DNA from: Acidobacteriota bacterium
Lineage (GTDB): Bacteria > Acidobacteriota > Terriglobia > Acidiferrales > UBA7541
Assembly: GCA_003223215.1 (NCBI GenBank)
Contig: QHYH01000093.1
Location: 62,001 to 126,000, forward strand
Reading direction: 5' to 3'
DNA: 64,000 nucleotides
Shown: piece after piece, positions 10,301 to 16,683 of the stretch
Position numbering within the stretch: position 1 is the stretch's first letter
Layout: each line of letters begins with the position of its first letter
Notes under the pieces: model-generated
What the model saw: only the letters and a program-made list of their open reading frames with translations
Database searches by the model: none
Told to the model about the DNA's origin: nothing
Program-made: the position numbers and the translations under genes

Positions 10301-10771
10301 GTGGCCAAACTGAAAGGCGAGGAAGCCGCCCCGGACTTGCGGACGACGCTGAGCCTGGGCTTGGATGTGCGCATTCCGCAGGAATACATCCCGAGCGAAA
10401 ACCTTCGCCTGCGAACCTACAAGCGCATCTCGACCATCGGCACCGAGGAGGAAAAGCACGACGTTCGCAAGGAGTTGCAAGATCGCTTTGGCGCTCTTCC
10501 TCCGTCGGTAGAAAACCTTTTGGACTATGCTCTACTCAAATCCCTGTGCGAGCGGCTGCGGATCTCCTCGGTCGAGCGTCAAGGCAGCCGGATTGCGGTG
10601 CGCTTCCACACCGAGACCACGGTCGATCCCGCGAGGCTCGTAACCGTAGTGCGCTCACGCGCCGGCATCAAGCCCGATCCGAGCGGCGTGCTGTGGATCG
10701 AATTGAAGCGCGGCGAACCGGTCCCGGTGGTCCTGAGAAACGTATTGCTTGGGCTTCAAGGGCAGAGCTAA
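7337..10771 (+). CDS. mfd: Transcription-repair coupling factor Mfd
   Basis: A 1144-residue SF2 translocase, the normal length for Mfd. The N-terminal third is UvrB-like, with motifs such as FDRLPWESQSPHADI. A CarD-like RNA-polymerase-interaction domain lies near 480-540 (PGDFVVHVDHGIGQFEGL). The helicase core carries Walker A GDVGYGKTE (634-642), the DEEQ box (735-738), and the motif SATPIPRTLHMS that is typical of Mfd/RecG. The C-terminal TRCF domain follows (RISSVERQGSRIAVRF). Mfd displaces stalled RNA polymerase at template lesions and recruits UvrA. It follows rfaE2 by 10 bases and is followed by the surA-like gene after 21. Confidence 0.97.
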   Translation: MILPAARERLEALLRHPSMEGALGELRANAGVVSITGLHDVAKALVAVYLMSALRRPAFFLTGSNRRAEALAETLRFFTTIFSGAASSVATLPSFDRLPWESQSPHADILERRATTLFRLADGQISLVIAPMAAALWRYQDPAAYLYLTKTLAKDSEIAHEELITHLGSVGYTRTEMVELPGQFAVRGGIIDVFSPEAPRPVRIELLGDTVESVREFDARTQRSIAPVVRTTLLPLTEWAVPAPENRDAEGSLNWESAPAFGPSGEPGSASLFELAESSLRPIVFLDEPQSLREGAAQHLAVATEVYERHGRANSPPAAHYFWSEEQTAAALGKTSQIHLEQLALSIGSTPQFEVASRPSTRFHGDVVACMGDVKSQLAAGGRVFLTAASTGEIERFADICREYEVPYVLGESEKAAAGFTAEGAQESAGMLLIRAPFAEGVTFPRANLTLYGHADLFDVTPTVERPSHKIRTSGFFSDFAELKPGDFVVHVDHGIGQFEGLRQIESDGHRGEFMLLRYLEDARLYVPLERMDLVQSYRVLEGAHPQLDKLGGTAWNTRKTRVRKSLEDLADQLLELYAQRKTTPGFAFSPDGNFQREFEDAFEFEETPDQIAAISDIKKDMEKSEPMDRLLCGDVGYGKTEVAMRAAFKVVMDSKQVAVLAPTTVLTFQHLETFKKRFAAFPVRIELLSRFRSAVEQKKVLADLEAGKVDIVIGTHRLLSKDVKFADLGLLIVDEEQRFGVAHKERLKEMRKNVDALALSATPIPRTLHMSLVGLRDMSLIETPPRDRLAIQTAVAPFKEDLVRSAIENELARDGQVYFIHNRVESIYSLGTMVANLVPKARVVVGHGQMSEKELESVMLKFIRDEADVLVATTIVENGLDIPRANTILINRADRLGLAELYQLRGRVGRSSQRAYAYLLVPPETTLSDIARKRLAAMKEFSELGAGFRIAALDLELRGAGNMLGRQQHGHIEAIGFDMYCQMLERAVAKLKGEEAAPDLRTTLSLGLDVRIPQEYIPSENLRLRTYKRISTIGTEEEKHDVRKELQDRFGALPPSVENLLDYALLKSLCERLRISSVERQGSRIAVRFHTETTVDPARLVTVVRSRAGIKPDPSGVLWIELKRGEPVPVVLRNVLLGLQGQS

Positions 10772-10792
10772 ACTCATCCGGTGAGGATATTG

Positions 10793-12061
10793 ATGCGAAA
10801 ACGAGATGCCATTGTGGTGTTTTGCGCGGCACTGGCGCTCGCGGCCCTGCCTGCCGCCGGCCAGTCTCCGGAGAAGCCGGAGTCCAGCTCGCAGTCGCCT
10901 CAGCCTGCCGCTTCTCAGGGGAAGCCTGCGCCTCCGCCGGCTGCAAAGCCGAAAGGGGCAGAAGCGACCCTGCCCGCTGACCCGGAAGCTGCCGGCAAGA
11001 CCGTTGAAGAAATCATTGCGCGCGTCAACAACGAGATTATTACCCTCTCCGAGTACGAGAAGGCGCGCCAAACCGCCGAAGAAGACGCCAAGCAGGAGTG
11101 CCAGGGCCACTGCACGCCGGAGCAATTACAGGCCGATATAGGAGACCGCCGGAAAAATGCGCTGCGCGAACTGATCGATCAATCGCTGCTGGTCCAGCGC
11201 GGCAAGGATATGGGACTGAACGTCGAGGCCGACGTGATCAAGCAGCTCGACCAGATTCGAATCCAAAACAAACTGGACAGCATGGAAGCCTTGGAAAAGG
11301 CGGTCACTTCGGAAGGAATAAACTGGGAAGACTTCAAGAACAATATCCGCAACCACATCCTCACGCAGAAAGTCATCAGCAGCGAAGTTGGGTCGCACAT
11401 CAGTATTGGCGAAGACGAGGTCAAGAAGTATTACGAAGCGCACAAATCCGAACTTGTGCGACCGGAAGCGGTGGCGCTCCGCGAGATCGAGGTCAGCACG
11501 CAGGGAAAGAGCCCCGATGAGCTGCCGGGCCTGAAGAAGAAAGCGGAGACAGCGCTCAAGCGAGTTCAGGATGGTGAAGACTTTGGCGAAATCGCCAAGC
11601 GGTACTCCGACAGCAGCACCAAAGACCAAGGCGGCCTTTTGGGCGTTTACAAGCGCGGGGAACTTGCCAAAGAGCTCGAAGACAAAGTCTTCAACATGAA
11701 GAGAAACGAGCTTACCGACGTGCTAGAGACCAAGCAGGGCTACCTGATTCTTCAGGTGCTGGAGCACTACGACGAAGGACAGCAACCGCTCGATAAGGTC
11801 AGAAATGAAATCACGGACAAACTGTACACCGCCCGCCTGGAGCCCGCCATGCGCGAATATCTCAAGACGCTGCGCGAGCAAAGCTACGTGATTATCAAGC
11901 CTGGCTACCAAGACGTTGCGGGTCCCGGCAGCTCGGAAATCCAGGAAGTGAGTGCCATGCCCGAAGTCAGCAAGCAAAAGAAGGGGCACAAAAAATTCCT
12001 GCTTTTCGGCAAGCGGTCGGGTTCGAGTTCCGGGAACTCCACTGGAGATACCGGTAAATGA
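10793..12061 (+). CDS. surA: Periplasmic peptidyl-prolyl isomerase, SurA/parvulin type
   Basis: A 422-residue secreted chaperone. The N-terminus is a Sec signal peptide (FCAALALAALPAAGQS) followed by a Pro/Ala/Gln-rich linker to about residue 60. A SurA N-terminal chaperone domain (about 70-215, beginning VEEIIARVNNEIITLSEYE) is followed by one rotamase domain (about 225-330: VALREIEVST, FGEIAKRYSDSSTKDQGGLLG). E. coli SurA has two rotamase domains, so this is the single-parvulin form. It assists folding of outer-membrane proteins. ATG 10793 is preferred over GTG 10781 because GAGGA lies just upstream with good spacing. The C-terminus ends in a Lys-rich, then Ser/Gly-rich tail. Confidence 0.85.
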   Translation: MRKRDAIVVFCAALALAALPAAGQSPEKPESSSQSPQPAASQGKPAPPPAAKPKGAEATLPADPEAAGKTVEEIIARVNNEIITLSEYEKARQTAEEDAKQECQGHCTPEQLQADIGDRRKNALRELIDQSLLVQRGKDMGLNVEADVIKQLDQIRIQNKLDSMEALEKAVTSEGINWEDFKNNIRNHILTQKVISSEVGSHISIGEDEVKKYYEAHKSELVRPEAVALREIEVSTQGKSPDELPGLKKKAETALKRVQDGEDFGEIAKRYSDSSTKDQGGLLGVYKRGELAKELEDKVFNMKRNELTDVLETKQGYLILQVLEHYDEGQQPLDKVRNEITDKLYTARLEPAMREYLKTLREQSYVIIKPGYQDVAGPGSSEIQEVSAMPEVSKQKKGHKKFLLFGKRSGSSSGNSTGDTGK

Positions 12062-12119
12062 ACAGGCCTTCTTCATGAAGTAGGTTCTTCGTGGATAAAC
12101 TGGGCTAAAATACCGTCCG

Positions 12120-13106
12120 ATGAAGACTCCGCTCGTCTCTGACCTGAATTCCGAGCAGAACATCACAACATTTTTCCTCGTTTGCGAAAAAGAAATTCGC
12201 AGTACGCGCGAAGGAAAGCCGTATTTGCGCTTGGAGCTTGGCGACCGCAGCGGGACCATCGAAGCGCGTATGTGGGACCAGTTCGAAGCGGCGGCAAAGG
12301 GCATTCAGCGAGAAGATTTCGTGAAAGTCCAGGCGCGCGTCGAAATCTATAAGAACCGGCCGCAGCTTTCGGTGATCCAGGTGCGCCTGGCGAAGCCCGA
12401 AGAAATTGACCTCTGGGATTTTTTGCCGCAAACCAAGGCCGATGTTGGAAAACTGTACGCGCAGTTACTGGAGTATGCCGGTCTCATCTCGAATCCGTGG
12501 CTGAAAAAGCTGGTCACCGGCATTCTCAACGAACCGGCGATCGCGGCAAAGTACAGGCGCGCACCCGCGGCGAAGGTTATGCACCATGCCTATCTCGGCG
12601 GGTTGCTGGAACATGTGGTCAGCCTTTGCGGGCTGGCCAAGGTGGTGGCGACACACTATCCGGAACTCGACCTCGACCTGCTGTTGACGGCAGCGATTCT
12701 GCATGACGTCGGCAAGCTCGATGAGCTCTGCTACGAACGGGCCATCGGCTACACCGTCGAGGGCCATCTGCTAGGGCATATCGTCATGGAAATGGAGACG
12801 GTTTCGAGAGCGATTGACCTTATCGAAGGGTTTCCGCCGAAGCTGAAAACGGTCGTGCAGCATTTGCTCATCAGCCATCACGGCCGCTATGAGTTTGGTT
12901 CACCCAAGCTGCCGATGATTCGCGAGGCCCTGGTCTTCCATTATCTTGACGATCTCGATTCGAAACTAGCCGCGGTTCGCGCGGCCCTCGAGCAGGAGAC
13001 CGGCGAACCCGAGTGGTCGGCGTACTCGGGTGCGTTGGGACGTAAATTCCTGCGGCTGGAAGAATTTCTGAAGAATTTCGCGCTCACGCCTCCCGACAAA
13101 ACATAA
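12120..13106 (+). CDS. 3'-5' exoribonuclease, YhaM/CBF1 family (OB fold plus HD domain)
   Basis: A 328-residue protein with two domains. Residues 10-100 form an OB-fold nucleic-acid-binding domain (ITTFFLVCEKEIRST, GDRSGTIEARMWD). Residues 150-290 form an HD phosphohydrolase domain with His195-Asp196 (AAILHDVGKLDEL), an upstream HHAYLGGLLEHV, and a downstream ISHHGRYEFGSP. This order and length match B. subtilis YhaM, a Mn-dependent exoribonuclease that trims RNA and can act on single-stranded DNA. A TAAAAT box ten bases before the start may be a -10 element. dusB follows after 145 bases. Confidence 0.88.
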   Translation: MKTPLVSDLNSEQNITTFFLVCEKEIRSTREGKPYLRLELGDRSGTIEARMWDQFEAAAKGIQREDFVKVQARVEIYKNRPQLSVIQVRLAKPEEIDLWDFLPQTKADVGKLYAQLLEYAGLISNPWLKKLVTGILNEPAIAAKYRRAPAAKVMHHAYLGGLLEHVVSLCGLAKVVATHYPELDLDLLLTAAILHDVGKLDELCYERAIGYTVEGHLLGHIVMEMETVSRAIDLIEGFPPKLKTVVQHLLISHHGRYEFGSPKLPMIREALVFHYLDDLDSKLAAVRAALEQETGEPEWSAYSGALGRKFLRLEEFLKNFALTPPDKT

Positions 13107-13251
13107 CCGTCCTGCCCTATCCTAAGTCGGGGCGCATTTGCTTGCCGGATGACCTTTCCCGCAACTACACTTGATTGGAGGAGCAAGCGACGGCAAGGGC
13201 GGGGAAACAACGCGCAAACTGACGCGGAAACCCGACAGGTGAAGGAAAGCA

Positions 13252-14325
13252 ATGTTTCCTGCGGAATACAAAATTCGAGACTTGACGATTCGCCCGGCGG
13301 CGGTGCTGGCGCCCATGGCGGGTGTGACCGACACGCTGTTTCGCCGCGTGATTCGCGGCCTCGGCGGGTGCGGCTTGCTCATGACCGAGTTCACCAGCTC
13401 GGAAGGCATCACACGGAGCGCCGCAAAGACGCTGCGCTATTTGTATTTCCAAGAAGATGAGCATCCCATCACGGCGCAGCTTTTTGGCGCAAATCCGGCG
13501 GTTATGGCCGAGGCGGCCAGGATGGTGGAAGACCTCGGCTACGACGCCGTGGACATCAACCTCGGCTGCCCCGCGAAGAAAGTGGTGAAATGCGGCGGGT
13601 CGGGACTGCTGCGCGACCTGCCGCTGCTCGAACAAATCTTTTGCGCGGTGCGCCGAGCAGTGAAAATTCCGCTAACCATCAAGCTGCGCGCGGGGTGGGA
13701 CGAAAAATCCATCGTTGCGGTCGAGGTCGCTCGACTGGCGGAAAGTATCGGCGTTGAAGCGGTCGCGGTGCATCCGCGCACGCGCATGCAAGGCTACGCG
13801 GGTAGGGCCGACTGGTCGATAATCGCGGCCGTGAAGCAAGCGGTGAAGATTCCCGTCATTGGCAACGGGGACATCAGCCGCCCGGAAGATGCCGAGCGCA
13901 TGTTCCGCGAGACGTGCTGCGACGCCGTGATGATCGGCCGCGCAGCGGCCAGCAACCCGTGGATCTTCCTTCAGATGCAAGAGTTCGCGGAAACCGGGCG
14001 CTATACGATCCCCACCGAAGCCGACCGCTTCCGGTTACTGATTGACTACTATCGACGGATTTATGCCGCCAACCCGCCCGACGGCGTAGGCAAAATGAAG
14101 CAGTTCGCTTGCTGGTTTACTCATAGCGTGGGGAACGGCAGCGAGCTTCGCAGAATCGTACACGCGGCGCGAACCTCAGGCGAAATTCTCTCGAACGTCG
14201 AGAGTTTTTTCGAGGGCCGAGCGGCCGCTTTGGCTGGCCCCAGCCCGGTGGGGGCCGGCAGAAGTGAGGATCCTGCCTATGGGCCCAGGCAGCGGGTCGG
14301 CTGCGAGGCAACGCTCGGAACGTAG
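13252..14325 (+). CDS. dusB: tRNA-dihydrouridine synthase
   Basis: A 357-residue FMN enzyme that reduces specific uridines in the tRNA D-loop. The TIM-barrel begins at VLAPMAGVTDTLFRR. The catalytic Cys is in NLGCPAKKV (Cys106). A KLRAGWDE phosphate-binding segment, VHPRTRMQGYAG, and GNGDI (FMN phosphate contacts) follow in the usual order, and GRAAASNPWIF closes the barrel. These features best match the bacterial DusB subgroup. ATG 13252 has an AGGTGAAGGA ribosome-binding site. The last 30 residues (after EGRAAALAG) look non-homologous, and the 3' end overlaps the PilZ gene by 47 bases, so the two are probably translationally linked. Confidence 0.92.
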   Translation: MFPAEYKIRDLTIRPAAVLAPMAGVTDTLFRRVIRGLGGCGLLMTEFTSSEGITRSAAKTLRYLYFQEDEHPITAQLFGANPAVMAEAARMVEDLGYDAVDINLGCPAKKVVKCGGSGLLRDLPLLEQIFCAVRRAVKIPLTIKLRAGWDEKSIVAVEVARLAESIGVEAVAVHPRTRMQGYAGRADWSIIAAVKQAVKIPVIGNGDISRPEDAERMFRETCCDAVMIGRAAASNPWIFLQMQEFAETGRYTIPTEADRFRLLIDYYRRIYAANPPDGVGKMKQFACWFTHSVGNGSELRRIVHAARTSGEILSNVESFFEGRAAALAGPSPVGAGRSEDPAYGPRQRVGCEATLGT

Positions 14326-14641
14326 AATTGAAGTTCACCTGCCCATGCACGTGCGCGGACGCGACGCGTGCGGCGCCACCTTTGAGGAAGATACCTCCAG
14401 TGAAAATCTTTGCCGCGGCGGCGCGGCTTTCTTGACACGCTTCGACATGGCCATCGGTTCGGACCTCGAGATTCGCATTCCATTCTCGAATTATGCTGCG
14501 CGGCGGGGCGATGCAGACTTCTCCACGTCTGGACGCGTGATCCATGTTCGCGATGCCGCTTCGTTGGGGGAAAGGTTAGTGGGCGTGCAGTTCACCGGCC
14601 CGCGGTTCCCGCGGGTCTTTCGGTCGGAATCCACTGGCTGA
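14279..14641 (+). CDS. PilZ-domain protein (c-di-GMP receptor candidate)
   Basis: A 120-residue single-domain protein. RQRSERRIEV near the N-terminus supplies the RxxxR motif of PilZ domains. The second motif, normally D/N-x-S-x-x-G, is present in a loosened form (DTSSENLCRGGAAF). A closing GRVIHVRDA...VGVQF strand matches the end of the PilZ beta-barrel. PilZ proteins bind cyclic di-GMP and act on motility or exopolysaccharide machinery; stand-alone copies are numerous in Acidobacteria. ATG 14279 follows a GTGAGGAT ribosome-binding site that lies inside dusB. The imperfect second motif leaves c-di-GMP binding uncertain. Confidence 0.75.
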   Translation: MGPGSGSAARQRSERRIEVHLPMHVRGRDACGATFEEDTSSENLCRGGAAFLTRFDMAIGSDLEIRIPFSNYAARRGDADFSTSGRVIHVRDAASLGERLVGVQFTGPRFPRVFRSESTG

Positions 14642-14705
14642 GCTATTTCTTTCGCTCACCGGTCAGTCTCTGGACTTAGTCCGTGCGTCTGATGTCTTCC
14701 TTTAC

Positions 14706-14952
14706 CATGTGGGCCGTAAAGCCTCGGCGTTTTTAGGCCGAGGATATAAGGCCACTCTTTTCTTTTCCTTTCCGTACTGTTCTATATTTCTTGTGTCTGA
14801 ACCGACCTAGGGGCGGGCAGCCCAAAAGTAAAGCCTCTTCGTGGTCCTCCGCTGAAGTAGGGCGGTTGTGGGAGGAACCCACCGAAGCCTTCTGGGGAAA
14901 ACAAAGCGAGAGGCCGTAGGAATCCTCGCCGCTTGCGGCGGGGAGGATGTCA
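14706..14952 (+). mobile_element. TnpB-less IS200/IS605-type element (solo omegaRNA/PATE-like)
   Basis: A 247-base element without a transposase gene. The left end carries a perfect 7-bp hairpin (14722-14728 with 14737-14743, cctcggc/gccgagg) followed by atataaggc. I recognise this arrangement from left ends of IS605/IS1341-type elements. The right end carries an imperfect hairpin (14922-14948) ending in gggaggatgtca, the conserved right-end sequence of many TnpB elements. The five bases before the left end are TTTAC, a T-rich target/TAM-like site of the kind used by this family. There are no target duplications, as expected for this mechanism. Boundaries are inferred. No tnpA or tnpB lies anywhere in the window, so it would have been mobilised in trans. 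Confidence 0.75.
14808..14952 (+). ncRNA. Putative omegaRNA (reRNA) scaffold
   Basis: The 3' half of the element resembles TnpB-associated guide RNA scaffolds. It is structured and GC-rich, with segments recalling known scaffolds (cctccgctgaagtagggcgg near 14847, ggaggaacccaccgaagcc near 14872, ggccgtaggaatcctc near 14912), and ends at the right-end hairpin and gatgtca. In known systems the guide begins immediately after this end, so the predicted guide would start at 14953 (cctcctaagaaatgtg...) and be provided by flanking DNA. The 5' boundary is a guess. Expression and a partner nuclease are not shown by the sequence. Confidence 0.6.
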
Positions 14953-15960
14953 CCTCCTAAGAAATGTGTTGAGGTACCAGCTGTTCCCGAAGGGATCCCT
15001 TACGCCCGCCGAGCGGTCGCCATAGGGCTTGTCCGTTGGCGGCTCAACGGAGATGGCCCCAGCCCGCAGGGCTTGCGCGTACATGGCGTCAGCGTCTGGG
15101 ACATAAACGTGCAGCAGGCAGGGCTTTGGCTGATACTCTCCGTGGGCTTCGTCGATTTCGAGCGTGGCGTTGCCGATCCGCATGGTAGCGTGCATGACGA
15201 TTCCCTCCGGCGATTTGTGCACGCCCACCGCTTGCGCCCCGAATGCCGCTTCCATGAACGGAATCATCTTGTGCGCCTCGCGAACGTGCAAATACGGTTG
15301 CACGCTACGCAGTCCTTCGGGTCCCGGCGTCCATCCTTTGGGTGTAGCGATGTACCAACGATTGCCAAATGCGTCTCTGAGGGCGCCCCAGCGATCGCCT
15401 GAAGGATGGTCGTCGGTTGGCCTGTAAATCGCGGTGGCGCCTGCCTCGAGGGCCCGGTCAAACGTGGCATCGGCGTCGTTGACGTACAGGTGGATGTCGG
15501 TTGGAGCCGGCGAAACCTGCTGATTCGCGTCTGCCGTTTCGATGACGCCGTTGCCGATGGCCACTTCCGCATGCATCAACTTGCCGTCCGGCATAGGCAC
15601 GCGCAGCCGTTCGGCCGCGCTAAAGGCCTTCTTCAAGAACTCGATGAACTCGGACGCGCCGTTGACGATGATGTAGGGCGTGATGGAGGTAAAACCCGGC
15701 CGCATGTAGTGGACGGCCCTCGCTGGCACTGCCGCTACAGATGATTCCGAACCCTCGCGCATGGACATGGACGCTCTCCTTTGCAGACTGGATTTGAGTG
15801 CGGCTCGAAACTTTTGTCGCGGGAGCAGCCGCAACTCTCGCGCGATGGCTGTCAGTCGCCGAAGGTCGCGGTGGGGCGCCTTTTCCGGGCGTGGCTCGAG
15901 TGACACGAGCATGGCCCTCACAACCTCGTCTAATTGTTCGAAGAGGGGACGCCTAGGCAT
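14950..15960 (-). CDS. Double VOC-domain (PhnB-like) protein with a helical N-terminal extension, partner of the sigma factor
   Basis: A 336-residue protein. Residues 1-75 are a charged, helical extension (LFEQLDEVVRAMLVSLEP; LRRLTAIARELRLLPRQKF) seen in acidobacterial proteins of this type. Two VOC/glyoxalase-like domains follow (about 85-205 and 215-332), each with the PhnB-type ending: DAFGNRWYIAT and DPFGNSWYLNT. Start ATG 15960 overlaps the end of the sigma factor gene by 8 bases, implying translational coupling and a functional link. ECF sigma factors with linked or fused accessory domains are known, but the role of this pair is unknown. The stop codon (TGA, 14952-14950) lies inside the inserted element; with the element removed the frame would continue nine codons (VKEDIRRTD) to a stop. 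The protein is thus probably slightly truncated. Confidence 0.8.
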   Translation of the reverse strand: MPRRPLFEQLDEVVRAMLVSLEPRPEKAPHRDLRRLTAIARELRLLPRQKFRAALKSSLQRRASMSMREGSESSVAAVPARAVHYMRPGFTSITPYIIVNGASEFIEFLKKAFSAAERLRVPMPDGKLMHAEVAIGNGVIETADANQQVSPAPTDIHLYVNDADATFDRALEAGATAIYRPTDDHPSGDRWGALRDAFGNRWYIATPKGWTPGPEGLRSVQPYLHVREAHKMIPFMEAAFGAQAVGVHKSPEGIVMHATMRIGNATLEIDEAHGEYQPKPCLLHVYVPDADAMYAQALRAGAISVEPPTDKPYGDRSAGVRDPFGNSWYLNTFLRR

Positions 15961-16555
15961 GGCGGCCCTCCATTCGCGCTCGCAATCGCTCGAGCGCGCG
16001 CAATTGCAGTTGCTTGATGGCTCCTTCGCTTTTGCCAAGCCGCTCCGCGATTTCCCGGATGCTGCGCTGGTCGACGAAGCGCTCGTGAACGACGCGTTGC
16101 TGAATTTCCGGAAGCTGGCTTACCAGTCGGAACAACCGCGCGCGGTGTTCGATGGCGCGAATGTCGAGATGCACGCCGGGATCGGCGAGGTCGTTGGGCA
16201 TAGAATGTTCGCGAGATGCCCGCTTGGAGCGATCGATGACAGCGTTCGCTGCGATCCGCAGCAGCCAGGCCGCGAAGGGCACTCCGCGCCACTCGTAGGT
16301 CTTCAAATTGGCGAGCGCCTTGTAGAACACTTCAGACGTCACGTCTTCAGCGGTTACGCGGTCGTGTACGCGGCCGGCCACGAAGCCGTACACGCGGTCG
16401 AAATGCAATTCGTAAAGCGCGTCAAATCTCGCCGGATCGTTTTGCGCCGCTTCGACAAGCCGGCGCTCTTCCGCCGATGCTGTAGCGCCCGCCTTGTCAG
16501 GCGCAGGGCTCTGGAGAGGAGCTTTTTCACTTCCTCGGCGTCCGGTGGCCTTCAT
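15953..16555 (-). CDS. RNA polymerase sigma-70 family factor, ECF type
   Basis: A 200-residue sigma factor with region 2 (about 40-115: ARFDALYELHFDRVYGF, AEDVTSEVFYKAL, FAAWLLRIAANAVID) and region 4 (about 140-190: LPEIQQRVVHERFVD, SIREIAERLGKSEGAIKQL). Regions 1.1 and 3 are absent, which defines ECF. ATG 16555 has an ideal AGGAG ribosome-binding site four bases upstream; the in-frame sequence above it (NLQKKCRNFF) is not sigma-like. It overlaps the VOC gene by 8 bases. Upstream (minus strand) lies GTAACTTTTT near 16590, which resembles ECF -35 elements (often containing AAC); autoregulation is possible but unproven. Confidence 0.9.
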   Translation of the reverse strand: MKATGRRGSEKAPLQSPAPDKAGATASAEERRLVEAAQNDPARFDALYELHFDRVYGFVAGRVHDRVTAEDVTSEVFYKALANLKTYEWRGVPFAAWLLRIAANAVIDRSKRASREHSMPNDLADPGVHLDIRAIEHRARLFRLVSQLPEIQQRVVHERFVDQRSIREIAERLGKSEGAIKQLQLRALERLRARMEGRHA

Positions 16556-16683
16556 CGTTCTCCTGAATAATAACTGGCCACCGGGGAAAAAGTTACGGCA
16601 CTTCTTTTGTAGGTTGACGGCCCGCAAAACACCAAGCCGCGTCCGCGCACGGCCGGAACGTGGCTCCTGCTTTCTCGGTCAAA

